Positions 1 to 6,068 of a stretch of 10,000 bases of DNA are shown one piece after another. Positions within the stretch are counted from its first letter, which is position 1. Every line of letters starts with the position of its first letter. A program made the position numbers and the translations under genes. The notes under the pieces are model-generated. The model did no database searches. It was given only the letters and a program-made list of their open reading frames with translations, and was not told where the DNA came from. Source of the DNA: Desulfomonile sp. (GTDB taxonomy: Bacteria; Desulfobacterota; Desulfomonilia; Desulfomonilales; Desulfomonilaceae); NCBI GenBank assembly GCA_020216785.1, contig JAIWNO010000197.1, positions 1-10,000 on the forward strand, given 5' to 3'.

Positions 1-93
1 ATCGTGTTCACTCAGGAAGACATCGAACAGACGGACGAGGAGCTGACCAAGATCCTGGAGCGCATGGACCCGGATGATCTCGGCAACGCGTAG
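1..93 (+). CDS. C-terminal end of an unidentified protein (truncated by window edge)
   Basis: An open frame runs from the first base to a TAG at 91-93 and gives 30 residues. The tail is strongly acidic and looks helical, with alternating Glu/Asp and hydrophobic positions, and ends in DPDDLGNA. No start is present because the gene begins outside the window. Nothing in these residues identifies a family. The next gene on the same strand is more than 400 bp away, so this is probably the end of a separate transcription unit. The call rests only on reading frame and residue composition, and a chance open frame of this length cannot be excluded. Confidence 0.5.
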   Translation: MVFTQEDIEQTDEELTKILERMDPDDLGNA

Positions 94-238
94 CGCCGCG
101 TCCCGCGGAACCCGCGCATTTCTTCCAATTCCAGACCACTGAAACCGCAGAACCGCCAGTCTATGCTCTTGCGTGAGCCGTCCTGCCGGTACCGTGCGAA
201 ACTATTCACTTATCCGCGGCCGGGGATCACGGCAGGGA

Positions 239-328
239 TGTCATTGCGACCCCGCTGAAAAAAGGGGGAAGCAATCTCCTACGCTTGACAAAGGGGTTTG
301 CTCTGTTGTTTCACTCCTCGCAATGACA
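239..328. repeat. 90-bp palindromic interspersed repeat with 10-bp perfect terminal inverted repeats
   Basis: The left end TGTCATTGCG (239-248) is the exact reverse complement of the right end CGCAATGACA (319-328). Between them lie a GAAGCAATCTC-type segment and, on the other strand, GAGGAGTGAAACAACAG. An inner AGCAA/TTGCT pair (270-274, 298-302) could extend the fold. On the minus strand the element resembles the widespread 'GTCATTGCGAGGAGCGAAG...GAAGCAATC' repeats that litter many Desulfobacterota, Nitrospirota and related genomes and are often mis-translated as small hypothetical proteins. It is non-coding and probably a REP- or MITE-like element. The resemblance is from memory of such repeats, not a search. 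Confidence 0.75.
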
Positions 329-385
329 CGGTGGATCGCTCGGGCCGGCTGGAGACAGAAGGGATATCTCCACAAGGCGTTCTTC

Positions 386-414
386 TTTACGTTTGGGGCT
401 CCTGATGATAAATT
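386..414 (+). promoter_or_regulatory. Weak candidate sigma-70 promoter for the kinase-regulator operon
   Basis: TTTACG (386-391) and TAAATT (409-414) are separated by 17 bp, each matching four of six consensus positions. Transcription would start near 421, giving a leader of roughly 95 nt before the preferred ATG at 517. Such matches occur by chance, and another promoter or sigma factor may be used. Confidence 0.25.
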
Positions 415-516
415 GTGGCCACGATTTGGATCTGGATCCAGGCGGAAACAAATACACTCCGCACCGAGACGTACGCATCGCGCGGTGGAGGGCGACCGAG
501 AGAGCGGGTGGCACAC

Positions 517-1983
517 ATGAAGAGGGAAGAAGCCAGGGCCTTTGTCGGTGCAGGGCCATTCAGGCTTCTGAAATATTTTATCATTTCCGGTTTCGCCGTC
601 ATCGCAATTGTCACGTTCCTTCTGGGGGCCTTCCTTTACACCCGGAACGTCGACACGCTTCTCAAAGGCGCAGAAAACTACGCGCGACTTCTGGCCGAGA
701 ACCTGAACTACAACATTTACAACGGTTTCTATGCACCGTTGAAGGCCCGCGGGGTTCGTATGGACCTGCGCAAATGGGACCAGTTCGGCTCGCTCGACGC
801 GCTGATCAAAGACTTTACGTACGGTCTGAACATCCAGCGGATCAAGATCATCGACCCATCGGGGAAAATAATCTACAGCACCGAGTACGACCTCATCGGA
901 AAGATGGAGGAAAAGCCGTCACCGTTCGAGCGAGCCGTCGCGGGGCGAGACGTCACGGTAATTCGGGAGGTGAAAACCACGCCCGCCTTTTGGCAAGGGA
1001 CCTGGGTGACGGAAACATACTATCCTCTTCGCGAGGTGACGGGCAACTTCTGGATGCTGGGCAACATTTATGGAGTGATTCAGGTCACCCAGGACGTGTC
1101 GCAGCAGTATGGTATGGTCTATCGGTCAATTATCGCCATCATCCTTGCGGCGGTAGGTTTGATGGCATTCATGTTTGTCGCGCTGACGCTCATTGTGCGG
1201 CGGGGTGAGCAAATCCTTTTGGAACGGGCAAGAGAGCAAAAGCGCCTCGAGGAGCAGCTGCAGCAATCCGAGAAGCTTGCTTCGATCGGCCAGATGGTGG
1301 CAACTCTCGCTCATGAAATCCGCAATCCTCTGGGAATCATCAAATCCTCCGCAGAGGTCTTGCTCAAAAAGGAAAATCCCGATGCTGGACGGATCAAGAA
1401 GTTCTCAGGTATCATTGTAGAAGAATCGACCCGCCTGAGCGCTATCCTCACGGATTTCCTCGATTTCGCGAAACCGCGGTTGCCGGATCTCAAGGTGATC
1501 GACCTCAGGGATGTGATCGCGAAAGTGCGAAACAACCTTGAACAGGAAATCCAGGCCCGAGGCATCCGGTGGGTGCAGCCCGAACCGGCGGGATTCGAGC
1601 CGCTTGTAGCGGGGGACGTCAACCTGCTTTACCAAGCGTTCCTCAATATGGCTATCAATGCGTTCGATGCAATGGACGACGGCGGGACGTTCACTATAAC
1701 CTTGGAGAAGCAAGATTCCCGCGTGAGCGTTAATTTCGCCGATGATGGGCACGGGATCAAAGACGAGGAGCTGGCGAAGGTCTTTACCCCGTTCTTCACC
1801 ACCAACGAAATGGGTACCGGTTTGGGATTGTCGGTTGTCCATAACATCGTAACCGCTCACGGCGGTGAAGTGACCGTCGCAAGTAAGCCCGGGGCCGGAG
1901 CTGTATTCACGGTGGTTCTTCCTGCAGAGAACTCCCGCGAATACCTCGCCGGTAACGGCGGCCGTGTCGGGGATGCTGTATGA
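517..1983 (+). CDS. Membrane-bound sensor histidine kinase (NtrB/ZraS-like class)
   Basis: The 488-residue protein is predicted to sense a signal outside the inner membrane, autophosphorylate on His, and pass the phosphate to the adjacent regulator. Transmembrane helices lie at about residues 20-42 and 204-227. The roughly 160-residue loop between them contains IDPSGKIIYST and ends in GVIQVTQDVS, typical of a Cache/PAS-like extracytoplasmic sensor; the ligand is unknown. A short linker or coiled coil (about 230-252) leads to HisKA with phospho-acceptor His266 in HEIRNPLG. The HATPase_c domain shows N-box Asn381, G1 DDGHGI (409-414), F-box FTPFFTT (423-429) and G2 GTGLGL (433-438), so it should be active. 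I prefer ATG 517 because a basic N-terminus then leads straight into the first helix and GGGTGG lies just upstream. An in-frame ATG at 415 would add 34 residues unlike a kinase N-terminus. Confidence 0.93.
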   Translation: MKREEARAFVGAGPFRLLKYFIISGFAVIAIVTFLLGAFLYTRNVDTLLKGAENYARLLAENLNYNIYNGFYAPLKARGVRMDLRKWDQFGSLDALIKDFTYGLNIQRIKIIDPSGKIIYSTEYDLIGKMEEKPSPFERAVAGRDVTVIREVKTTPAFWQGTWVTETYYPLREVTGNFWMLGNIYGVIQVTQDVSQQYGMVYRSIIAIILAAVGLMAFMFVALTLIVRRGEQILLERAREQKRLEEQLQQSEKLASIGQMVATLAHEIRNPLGIIKSSAEVLLKKENPDAGRIKKFSGIIVEESTRLSAILTDFLDFAKPRLPDLKVIDLRDVIAKVRNNLEQEIQARGIRWVQPEPAGFEPLVAGDVNLLYQAFLNMAINAFDAMDDGGTFTITLEKQDSRVSVNFADDGHGIKDEELAKVFTPFFTTNEMGTGLGLSVVHNIVTAHGGEVTVASKPGAGAVFTVVLPAENSREYLAGNGGRVGDAV

Positions 1984-3338
1984 GCACAATTCTGGTCGTT
2001 GACGACGAGAAAAACTATCTGGTGGTTTTGGAAGCTCTCTTGGAAGACGAGGGCTACGAGGTCATTACGGCGTCGTCCGGACAGGAAGCGTTGGAAATCA
2101 TTCAATCCAGGCACGTTGACACTGTGCTCACGGACATCAAAATGCCCGGCATGTCCGGGATTGATCTCCTCGAAGAAATCAAGAGCTTTGACGCAGACCT
2201 GCCGGTTATTCTCATGACCGCATTCGCGGAAGTGGACCAAGCGGTCGGCGCCATGAAAAAGGGGGCCCTCGACCATATCCAGAAGCCGTTCGACAATCGG
2301 GAGATTAAACGGGCCGTCGAACGAGGCGTGGAAAAGCGCTCCCTCATTCGCAACATCCGTTTCCTGGAGACCGAGCTGGGAACGGTGTGGGGCAACATGG
2401 TGGGCAAATCCCGTCCAATGGAACGGGTCTTCAGCCTCATGAAGCGCGTGGCGGATACCCCCACGACGGTGCTCATTTCCGGGGAGTCCGGGACAGGTAA
2501 GGAATTGATCGCCCACGGCCTCCACAATGCGTCGTCGCGTCGAGATGCGCCCTTTGTCTCCATCAACTGCGCGGCCGTTCCCGAAACGCTGCTTGAGTCG
2601 GAGCTTTTTGGTTACGAGAAAGGAGCGTTCACCGGAGCGACCCAGATGAAACAGGGGAAGTTTGAATTTGCGGATGGGGGGACGCTATTTCTTGACGAAG
2701 TCGGCGAAATGCCCCTCGGACTGCAAGTCAAGCTCTTGCGGGTGCTTCAAGAACAGGAATTCCAGCGCGTCGGCGGCAACAAAGACATTAAAGTCGATGT
2801 GCGAATCATCGCTGCCACCAACAAGGACCTAAGAGAGGAAGTCGATCATAGACGGTTCCGTGAGGATCTGTATTTCAGACTCAATGTGGTGCATATCGAA
2901 GCGCCCCCTCTGCGGGAACGACTCGATGACGTCCCGCACTTGGTGGCCCACTTCCTGGACAAGTTCGGCAAAAAGCTCGGAAGATCCATCAGGGACGTCC
3001 ATCCTGACGTGATGGCGGCCTTTTATCGATACTCGTGGCCGGGCAACGTGCGAGAGCTTGAGAACGTGATCGAGCGCGCGTTGGTGCTTTGCAGGGGGAA
3101 CGCAATAACCCTCGATGATCTGCCCCTTGAGCTGAGGCAGTCGTCTCAGACCGGAAAAGACCTTGACATGGCGATTCCGTGGGACAAAGGCCTTGCCGGC
3201 GCGCTTGACTCTATCGAAGAGCGAATGATCTGCGAGGCGCTGAGGAACTCTGGGAACGTCCAGGCGAAGGCAGCAAAAATGCTGGGAATTTCTCGAAGCA
3301 ATCTTCAGTACAAGATGAAGAAGTACGGTCTCTTGTGA
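1980..3338 (+). CDS. NtrC-family sigma-54-dependent response regulator
   Basis: The 452-residue protein is a complete bacterial enhancer-binding protein that uses ATP hydrolysis to open sigma-54 RNA polymerase promoters. The receiver domain (1-120) has acidic-pocket Asp8/Asp9, phospho-acceptor Asp52 in LTDIKMPG, Thr80 and Lys102. The AAA+ domain (about 140-370) has Walker A GESGTGKE (168-175), the sigma-54 contact loop GAFTGA (215-220), Walker B GGTLFLDE (233-240), and arginines at 294 and 300 in the usual finger region. A Fis-type helix-turn-helix occupies about 411-450. All key motifs are intact and the length is normal. Its ATG overlaps the kinase stop as ATGA, so the two are translationally coupled and almost certainly cognate partners. 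The target genes cannot be read from this window. Confidence 0.96.
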   Translation: MSTILVVDDEKNYLVVLEALLEDEGYEVITASSGQEALEIIQSRHVDTVLTDIKMPGMSGIDLLEEIKSFDADLPVILMTAFAEVDQAVGAMKKGALDHIQKPFDNREIKRAVERGVEKRSLIRNIRFLETELGTVWGNMVGKSRPMERVFSLMKRVADTPTTVLISGESGTGKELIAHGLHNASSRRDAPFVSINCAAVPETLLESELFGYEKGAFTGATQMKQGKFEFADGGTLFLDEVGEMPLGLQVKLLRVLQEQEFQRVGGNKDIKVDVRIIAATNKDLREEVDHRRFREDLYFRLNVVHIEAPPLRERLDDVPHLVAHFLDKFGKKLGRSIRDVHPDVMAAFYRYSWPGNVRELENVIERALVLCRGNAITLDDLPLELRQSSQTGKDLDMAIPWDKGLAGALDSIEERMICEALRNSGNVQAKAAKMLGISRSNLQYKMKKYGLL

Positions 3339-3645
3339 TAAAGTCCCCTTGTGCGGAACTGAGTAAAAAGAAACACAGCCATGCCAACATGTTACGGATC
3401 GCGCGATGCACGCATGGGAACCGGTCGAGGGTCCGGGTGACAATAGATCAGAGACACAACAGGCTGCCGCGTCCCGTGCCCAGCACAGGTACCATGTCCT
3501 TCTTGACGACAAATGGGAAAAGGCCCTTGATTGGCTATGAACATTGACACGGAGGCCCCTTTCCTCTATAGATGTCTCGGACGAGAGTGATTTCGGATTG
3601 ATGAAGGATTTTGTCGGAGTTTCGCCGCATAAGAGGGCTTCAATC
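3339..3645 (+). other. Intergenic region between the regulator and the L,D-transpeptidase genes
   Basis: About 300 bp without a credible gene. A 70-codon frame at 3335-3547 is basic, resembles nothing I recognise and has no ribosome-binding site, so I do not call it. There is no clear hairpin plus T-run terminator after the regulator. The right part holds a good sigma-70-like promoter (3544-3572) and a leader of about 67 nt. A weak GG-N10-GC match to the sigma-54 consensus lies at 3395-3410 but is not called. Confidence 0.6.
3544..3572 (+). promoter_or_regulatory. Sigma-70-type promoter for the L,D-transpeptidase gene
   Basis: A perfect -35 box TTGACA (3544-3549) and TATAGA (3567-3572, four of six matches to TATAAT) are separated by exactly 17 bp. 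Transcription would begin near 3579-3580, leaving a leader of about 67 nt before ATG 3646. This is the best promoter-like sequence in the window and implies that the transpeptidase is transcribed independently of the upstream two-component operon. Confidence 0.6.
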
Positions 3646-4629
3646 ATGCGTAATTTAACAAGATGTTTGGGATTGCTTCTGGCGGCCTTGCTCGTATCTT
3701 CCCTCTCTCACGCACAGATGTACCCCGGCGGTTATAACAACCACCACTATTATCCGGGAGCCGACTGGACTCCACCTGCACAATCGCCCTATCCGAACAT
3801 GGGGCAGCTCCCCCCCGGGTACGGACGTGGCCAACAGTTGCCTCCCGATCTTCAGTACGATTCGCGCGACGCTGAGATGATTCTTAGGGAACAGATGATG
3901 CGCGGATTCGGCGGGGCCCGGACTCGGCGTCGCGCCGCTCCGGTTCCCCAGCAGGAGATGTATGACAATCAGCCATTCGGTCACCGGATTCAGGACGAGG
4001 ACCAGGTTGCCGCGGTAATGGCTGAAGCCCGCCAAATAGGGGCACTCATTGTGCCCAAGCGGAACGGCAAACCGTTTATCGTGATTGATAAGCGCAATTA
4101 CCAGTTCTATCTGTACGACAATAACGGAAGACTCCTACGGATCGGTCCTGTGGCGATAGGCAAGGGCAGGACGGAAGTAGGCGCGTTTGAAACACCGGTC
4201 GGGGTCTTTCCCGTGAAATCCAAGGCGGCGATCGACGACTGGATCAGACCCGACTGGTACTTCATCGAAGAAGGAGAGCCCATTCCTCAGCGCCATGAAG
4301 ACCGGCGGGTTCCAGGGTTCTTCCGATACAAGATTGTGTTCGACGGGACGAGATACATTCACTACGCGGAGGCCACGGGCGGCAGACTCACCCACGGTTG
4401 TCTCGGTCTCGACTGGGCGGACGCCGAAGCTGTCTTTCATACCCTCGAAGTAGGGTCTTATTGCGTTATCATCGACCAGCCGTTCCTCATGAGGCTTGCC
4501 AGAGGTGAGTTCCCGATCAAGCAGCCGCCGAAGCCCAAACCGACCCAGGAAGCTCAGCCGACCGTTACCGCCAAGGCGGAAGCCGGTGAGCCGCCGCGGC
4601 AGGCAAAAACTTTCGGGAGCATGTGGTAG
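3646..4629 (+). CDS. Secreted L,D-transpeptidase (YkuD/ErfK-type catalytic domain)
   Basis: The 327-residue protein should act in the periplasm, forming or exchanging 3-3 peptidoglycan cross-links or attaching proteins to the wall via an active-site Cys. A signal peptide (residues 1-23, cleavage near SHA-Q) is followed by a Tyr/Pro/Gly-rich segment (about 25-70) and a linker. The YkuD domain spans about 142-277, with VIDKRNYQFYLY, GPVAIGKGRTEVGAFETPVG, conserved His239 and the catalytic THGC (Thr249-His250-Gly251-Cys252). A proline/lysine-rich tail (289-327) ends the protein. The residue two after the catalytic Cys, usually Arg or Asn, is Gly254 here. ATG 3646 is chosen because it begins the signal peptide and has AGAGGG eight bases upstream; in-frame ATG 3601 and TTG 3544 would spoil the signal, and the latter overlaps the -35 box. 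The true donor substrate is unknown. Confidence 0.9.
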   Translation: MRNLTRCLGLLLAALLVSSLSHAQMYPGGYNNHHYYPGADWTPPAQSPYPNMGQLPPGYGRGQQLPPDLQYDSRDAEMILREQMMRGFGGARTRRRAAPVPQQEMYDNQPFGHRIQDEDQVAAVMAEARQIGALIVPKRNGKPFIVIDKRNYQFYLYDNNGRLLRIGPVAIGKGRTEVGAFETPVGVFPVKSKAAIDDWIRPDWYFIEEGEPIPQRHEDRRVPGFFRYKIVFDGTRYIHYAEATGGRLTHGCLGLDWADAEAVFHTLEVGSYCVIIDQPFLMRLARGEFPIKQPPKPKPTQEAQPTVTAKAEAGEPPRQAKTFGSMW

Positions 4630-4661
4630 CGGGTATGGCCCTGAAGTCCCCAACTTGAATG

Positions 4662-4667
4662 TACAAT
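4662..4667 (+). promoter_or_regulatory. Possible -10 element for the small lipoprotein gene
   Basis: TACAAT matches five of six positions of the -10 consensus and lies in the 76-bp gap after the transpeptidase stop, which would give a leader of about 30 nt. The -35 region is poor: CTGAAG at 4641-4646 with a 15-bp spacer is the nearest. The gene may instead be read through from the transpeptidase promoter. Confidence 0.25.
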
Positions 4668-4705
4668 TCCCGGTCTTCCAGCAGGTCCGTGTGAGGGTGT
4701 TTGCG

Positions 4706-5128
4706 ATGCACGCCGTGTCAAAGTGGCTGCGGCTCTCCGTTGTGGTGTGTGCGCTTCTATGCGCGTCGTGCTTGAGCCTTACTCTTCAGACTGCGAAGAC
4801 GACGGACAGCCGACTTTTCGGCACATGGGAACTCACGCATCAGGTAGATGAGAAGAACGAAGAAAAAACACCCGATCCCGGAACGCGGACCCTATTGGAA
4901 TTCAAGGAGCCGGACCGCATTGTGTTCAGTCGCATCCAACGGAGAGAAAACGACTCCGACATCGTCAAGAAGAGGGAAGGCAATTTCTTCCTCCAGCAAA
5001 ATGAAGTCCACATCACCGACGACGGAGGCAACTCGGTAGGGTGGCCGTACCAGATTGCGGGAGACACCCTCATCACGACAATGCCGAGCGAGAAGAGGAA
5101 ATTTTACTGGAGACGCACGAAGCCATGA
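4706..5128 (+). CDS. Small putative lipoprotein with a lipocalin-like domain
   Basis: The protein has 140 residues. A basic start (MHAVSKWLR) and hydrophobic stretch (10-19) lead to Cys22 in LCASC, which resembles a lipobox but has Cys rather than Leu at -3, so lipidation is likely but not certain. After it, LFGTWEL (about 37-43) followed by alternating beta-strand-like segments (LLEFKEPDRIVFS, NEVHITDD, YQIAGDTLITTM, KFYWRR) resembles small lipocalin-like proteins, which bind hydrophobic ligands or have unknown roles. GAGGGT at 4692-4697 supports the ATG at 4706; a longer in-frame version from 4496 would overlap the transpeptidase and lacks a signal sequence. It lies between two other exported proteins, suggesting an envelope role. 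The exact function is unknown. Confidence 0.78.
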   Translation: MHAVSKWLRLSVVVCALLCASCLSLTLQTAKTTDSRLFGTWELTHQVDEKNEEKTPDPGTRTLLEFKEPDRIVFSRIQRRENDSDIVKKREGNFFLQQNEVHITDDGGNSVGWPYQIAGDTLITTMPSEKRKFYWRRTKP

Positions 5129-5158
5129 CCCACGAAGTCGCGTCACGTACGGAACCTC

Positions 5159-5231
5159 AGGGCCGCCGTCGGACGGAGACAGCTGAATCGGAATTCCCGC
5201 CTCGGAGTTTGCTTCCGCGGACGGCGGTCCT
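5159..5231. repeat. Long imperfect inverted repeat upstream of the DUF3108 gene
   Basis: The arm at 5159-5170 (AGGGCCGCCGTC) pairs with 5220-5231 (GACGGCGGTCCT) over 12 positions, eleven Watson-Crick and one G-U, across a loop of about 49 nt. It fills most of the 118-bp gap between the lipoprotein stop and the DUF3108 start, and the right arm ends 15 bases before the ATG. It could be an mRNA structure affecting processing or translation of the downstream gene. No T-run follows, so it is not a standard terminator. Confidence 0.5.
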
Positions 5232-5246
5232 CCCGAATAACGAACG

Positions 5247-6005
5247 ATGATAGGGCCTGGACTGCTACACGTTCGTTTGCTCGTTGTTGCTCTCGCCGTA
5301 CCCGCAGCGATCGTCGCGCCTGTCTTTACGCGTGACGTTGAAGCAGTACGTCAACAGGAGATCCTCCGGTATGAAGTCACCTGGAACGGCGGCAGGGCCG
5401 GCCATGGCGACATCAGAACCACCGGTGACGGCAGTCAGGTTCAGGTGGTGGTCCAAGCGGTCTCGGACGGGATCCTCAAGGCAATCGTCGAGATTTGGAG
5501 CCGCATCCAGTCCACGCATTCGCCGAAGACCTTCAAACCGCAGCAGTATACGTTCAACATGCGTTCCAACCGTTTGGCCTCCGAACTGGTGGATCTGACA
5601 TTCGACCACAAGAAGGGGCTGGTGAACGTGGAGAAGCGCAAAGGCGACGAGCGCGAGAATCACTCGGAACAGACCAACGACGTGTACGATCCGGTCACGG
5701 CCGCGTGCCTACTGCGGAAACAGAAAGACTTTTCCAAACCGATGTACGTGGACATCTACGACGGTAAGGCGCGCTCGCGTCTCTTCGTCAGCCAAGGGAT
5801 CGACGATCATGTTCAGGTCAAGGCGGGGGCCTTTCCGGCGATCAAACTTGATCTGAGACTGGTCAAGCTTACCGGCGGCGACAAAGGCGATGTCGGGACG
5901 GCTTGCCTATGGGTTTCCAAGGACCCGCACCGCATTCCTCTTCTCCTGACGTCGTCCCACCGAGTCGGGACGATCCGCTTTGAACTTGTCCAAGTAGAGC
6001 GCTGA
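5247..6005 (+). CDS. DUF3108 domain-containing exported protein
   Basis: The protein has 252 residues and a hydrophobic export signal (about 7-28, LLHVRLLVVALAVPAAIVAP). The rest matches what I know of the DUF3108 family: an opening EILRYEVTWNGGRAGHGDI, a central YTFNMRSNRLASELVDLTFD with MRSNR, an NDVYDPVTAACLLRK segment, a YVDIYDGKARSRLFV strand pair, and a closing LWVSKDPHRIPLLL. Such proteins are predicted beta-rich and periplasmic or outer-membrane associated, with no established reaction. The ATG at 5247 has no good ribosome-binding site and follows a long inverted repeat, so its translation may be weak or controlled; an in-frame TTG at residue 11 is an alternative. It lies 63 bp upstream of the nucleotidyltransferase gene on the same strand and may be co-transcribed with it. 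Confidence 0.85.
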   Translation: MIGPGLLHVRLLVVALAVPAAIVAPVFTRDVEAVRQQEILRYEVTWNGGRAGHGDIRTTGDGSQVQVVVQAVSDGILKAIVEIWSRIQSTHSPKTFKPQQYTFNMRSNRLASELVDLTFDHKKGLVNVEKRKGDERENHSEQTNDVYDPVTAACLLRKQKDFSKPMYVDIYDGKARSRLFVSQGIDDHVQVKAGAFPAIKLDLRLVKLTGGDKGDVGTACLWVSKDPHRIPLLLTSSHRVGTIRFELVQVER

Positions 6006-6019
6006 TTGCCGCGCAGTGA

Positions 6020-6035
6020 CGGTTCTTTCGTTGCA
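6020..6035 (+). promoter_or_regulatory. Low-confidence sigma-54-like promoter before the nucleotidyltransferase gene
   Basis: CGG at 6020-6022 and TTGCA at 6031-6035 give the diagnostic GG-N10-GC spacing with a perfect -12 box, and 8 of 12 fixed consensus positions match. Transcription would start near 6046, about 23 nt before the ATG. A similar 8/12 match occurs at 3395-3410, so this level of agreement is close to background in GC-rich DNA. Confidence 0.2.
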
Positions 6036-6050
6036 GCTGCCACGCGCGCA

Positions 6051-6068
6051 TAATGCCGGTGGGCATTA
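6051..6068 (+). promoter_or_regulatory. Perfect 7-bp hairpin abutting the nucleotidyltransferase start codon
   Basis: TAATGCC (6051-6057) and GGCATTA (6062-6068) are exact reverse complements around a GGTG loop, and the ATG begins at 6069, the very next base. The only purine-rich Shine-Dalgarno candidate, GGTGGG (6058-6063), lies in the loop and the first bases of the stem. In RNA this hairpin would cover or present the ribosome-binding site. It may tune translation or be a chance palindrome. Confidence 0.5.

Larger units (their letters stand above)
94..516. other. Non-coding region before the sensor kinase gene
   Basis: This stretch of about 420 bp holds no convincing gene. Short open frames on both strands have repeat-like or arginine/proline-rich translations and no family resemblance. 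Just after the upstream stop there is a small GC hairpin (CCGCG at 96-100, CGCGG at 104-108) without a following T-run, so it is at best a weak terminator. The middle is occupied by a palindromic repeat (239-328). The right part should contain the kinase promoter and leader; a weak candidate is listed separately. Confidence 0.7.

Noticed and set aside
96..108. Small CCGCG/CGCGG hairpin as a terminator for the left-edge gene
   Set aside because: The stem is only 5 bp and no T-run follows, so termination cannot be supported.
285..313. TTGACA inside the palindromic repeat as a kinase promoter
   Set aside because: At the normal 17-bp spacing the -10 position reads GTTTCA, a poor match.
393..1208. 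Long plus-strand frame (271 codons) inside the kinase gene
   Set aside because: It is a shifted reading of the kinase gene, rich in Arg/His/Gly with no family resemblance, while the kinase frame has all expected motifs.
3395..3410. GG-N10-GC sigma-54-like match upstream of the transpeptidase
   Set aside because: Only 8 of 12 consensus positions match, the -12 box is ATGCA, it lies more than 200 bp from the ATG, and a better sigma-70 promoter is present.
3335..3547. 70-codon plus-strand frame between the regulator and transpeptidase genes
   Set aside because: Basic, low-information translation, no ribosome-binding site, overlaps the regulator end and the -35 box of the transpeptidase promoter, and resembles no known family.
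5041..5250. 69-codon plus-strand frame bridging the lipoprotein and DUF3108 genes
   Set aside because: It overlaps the lipoprotein end in another frame and translates to charged, low-complexity sequence covering an inverted repeat.
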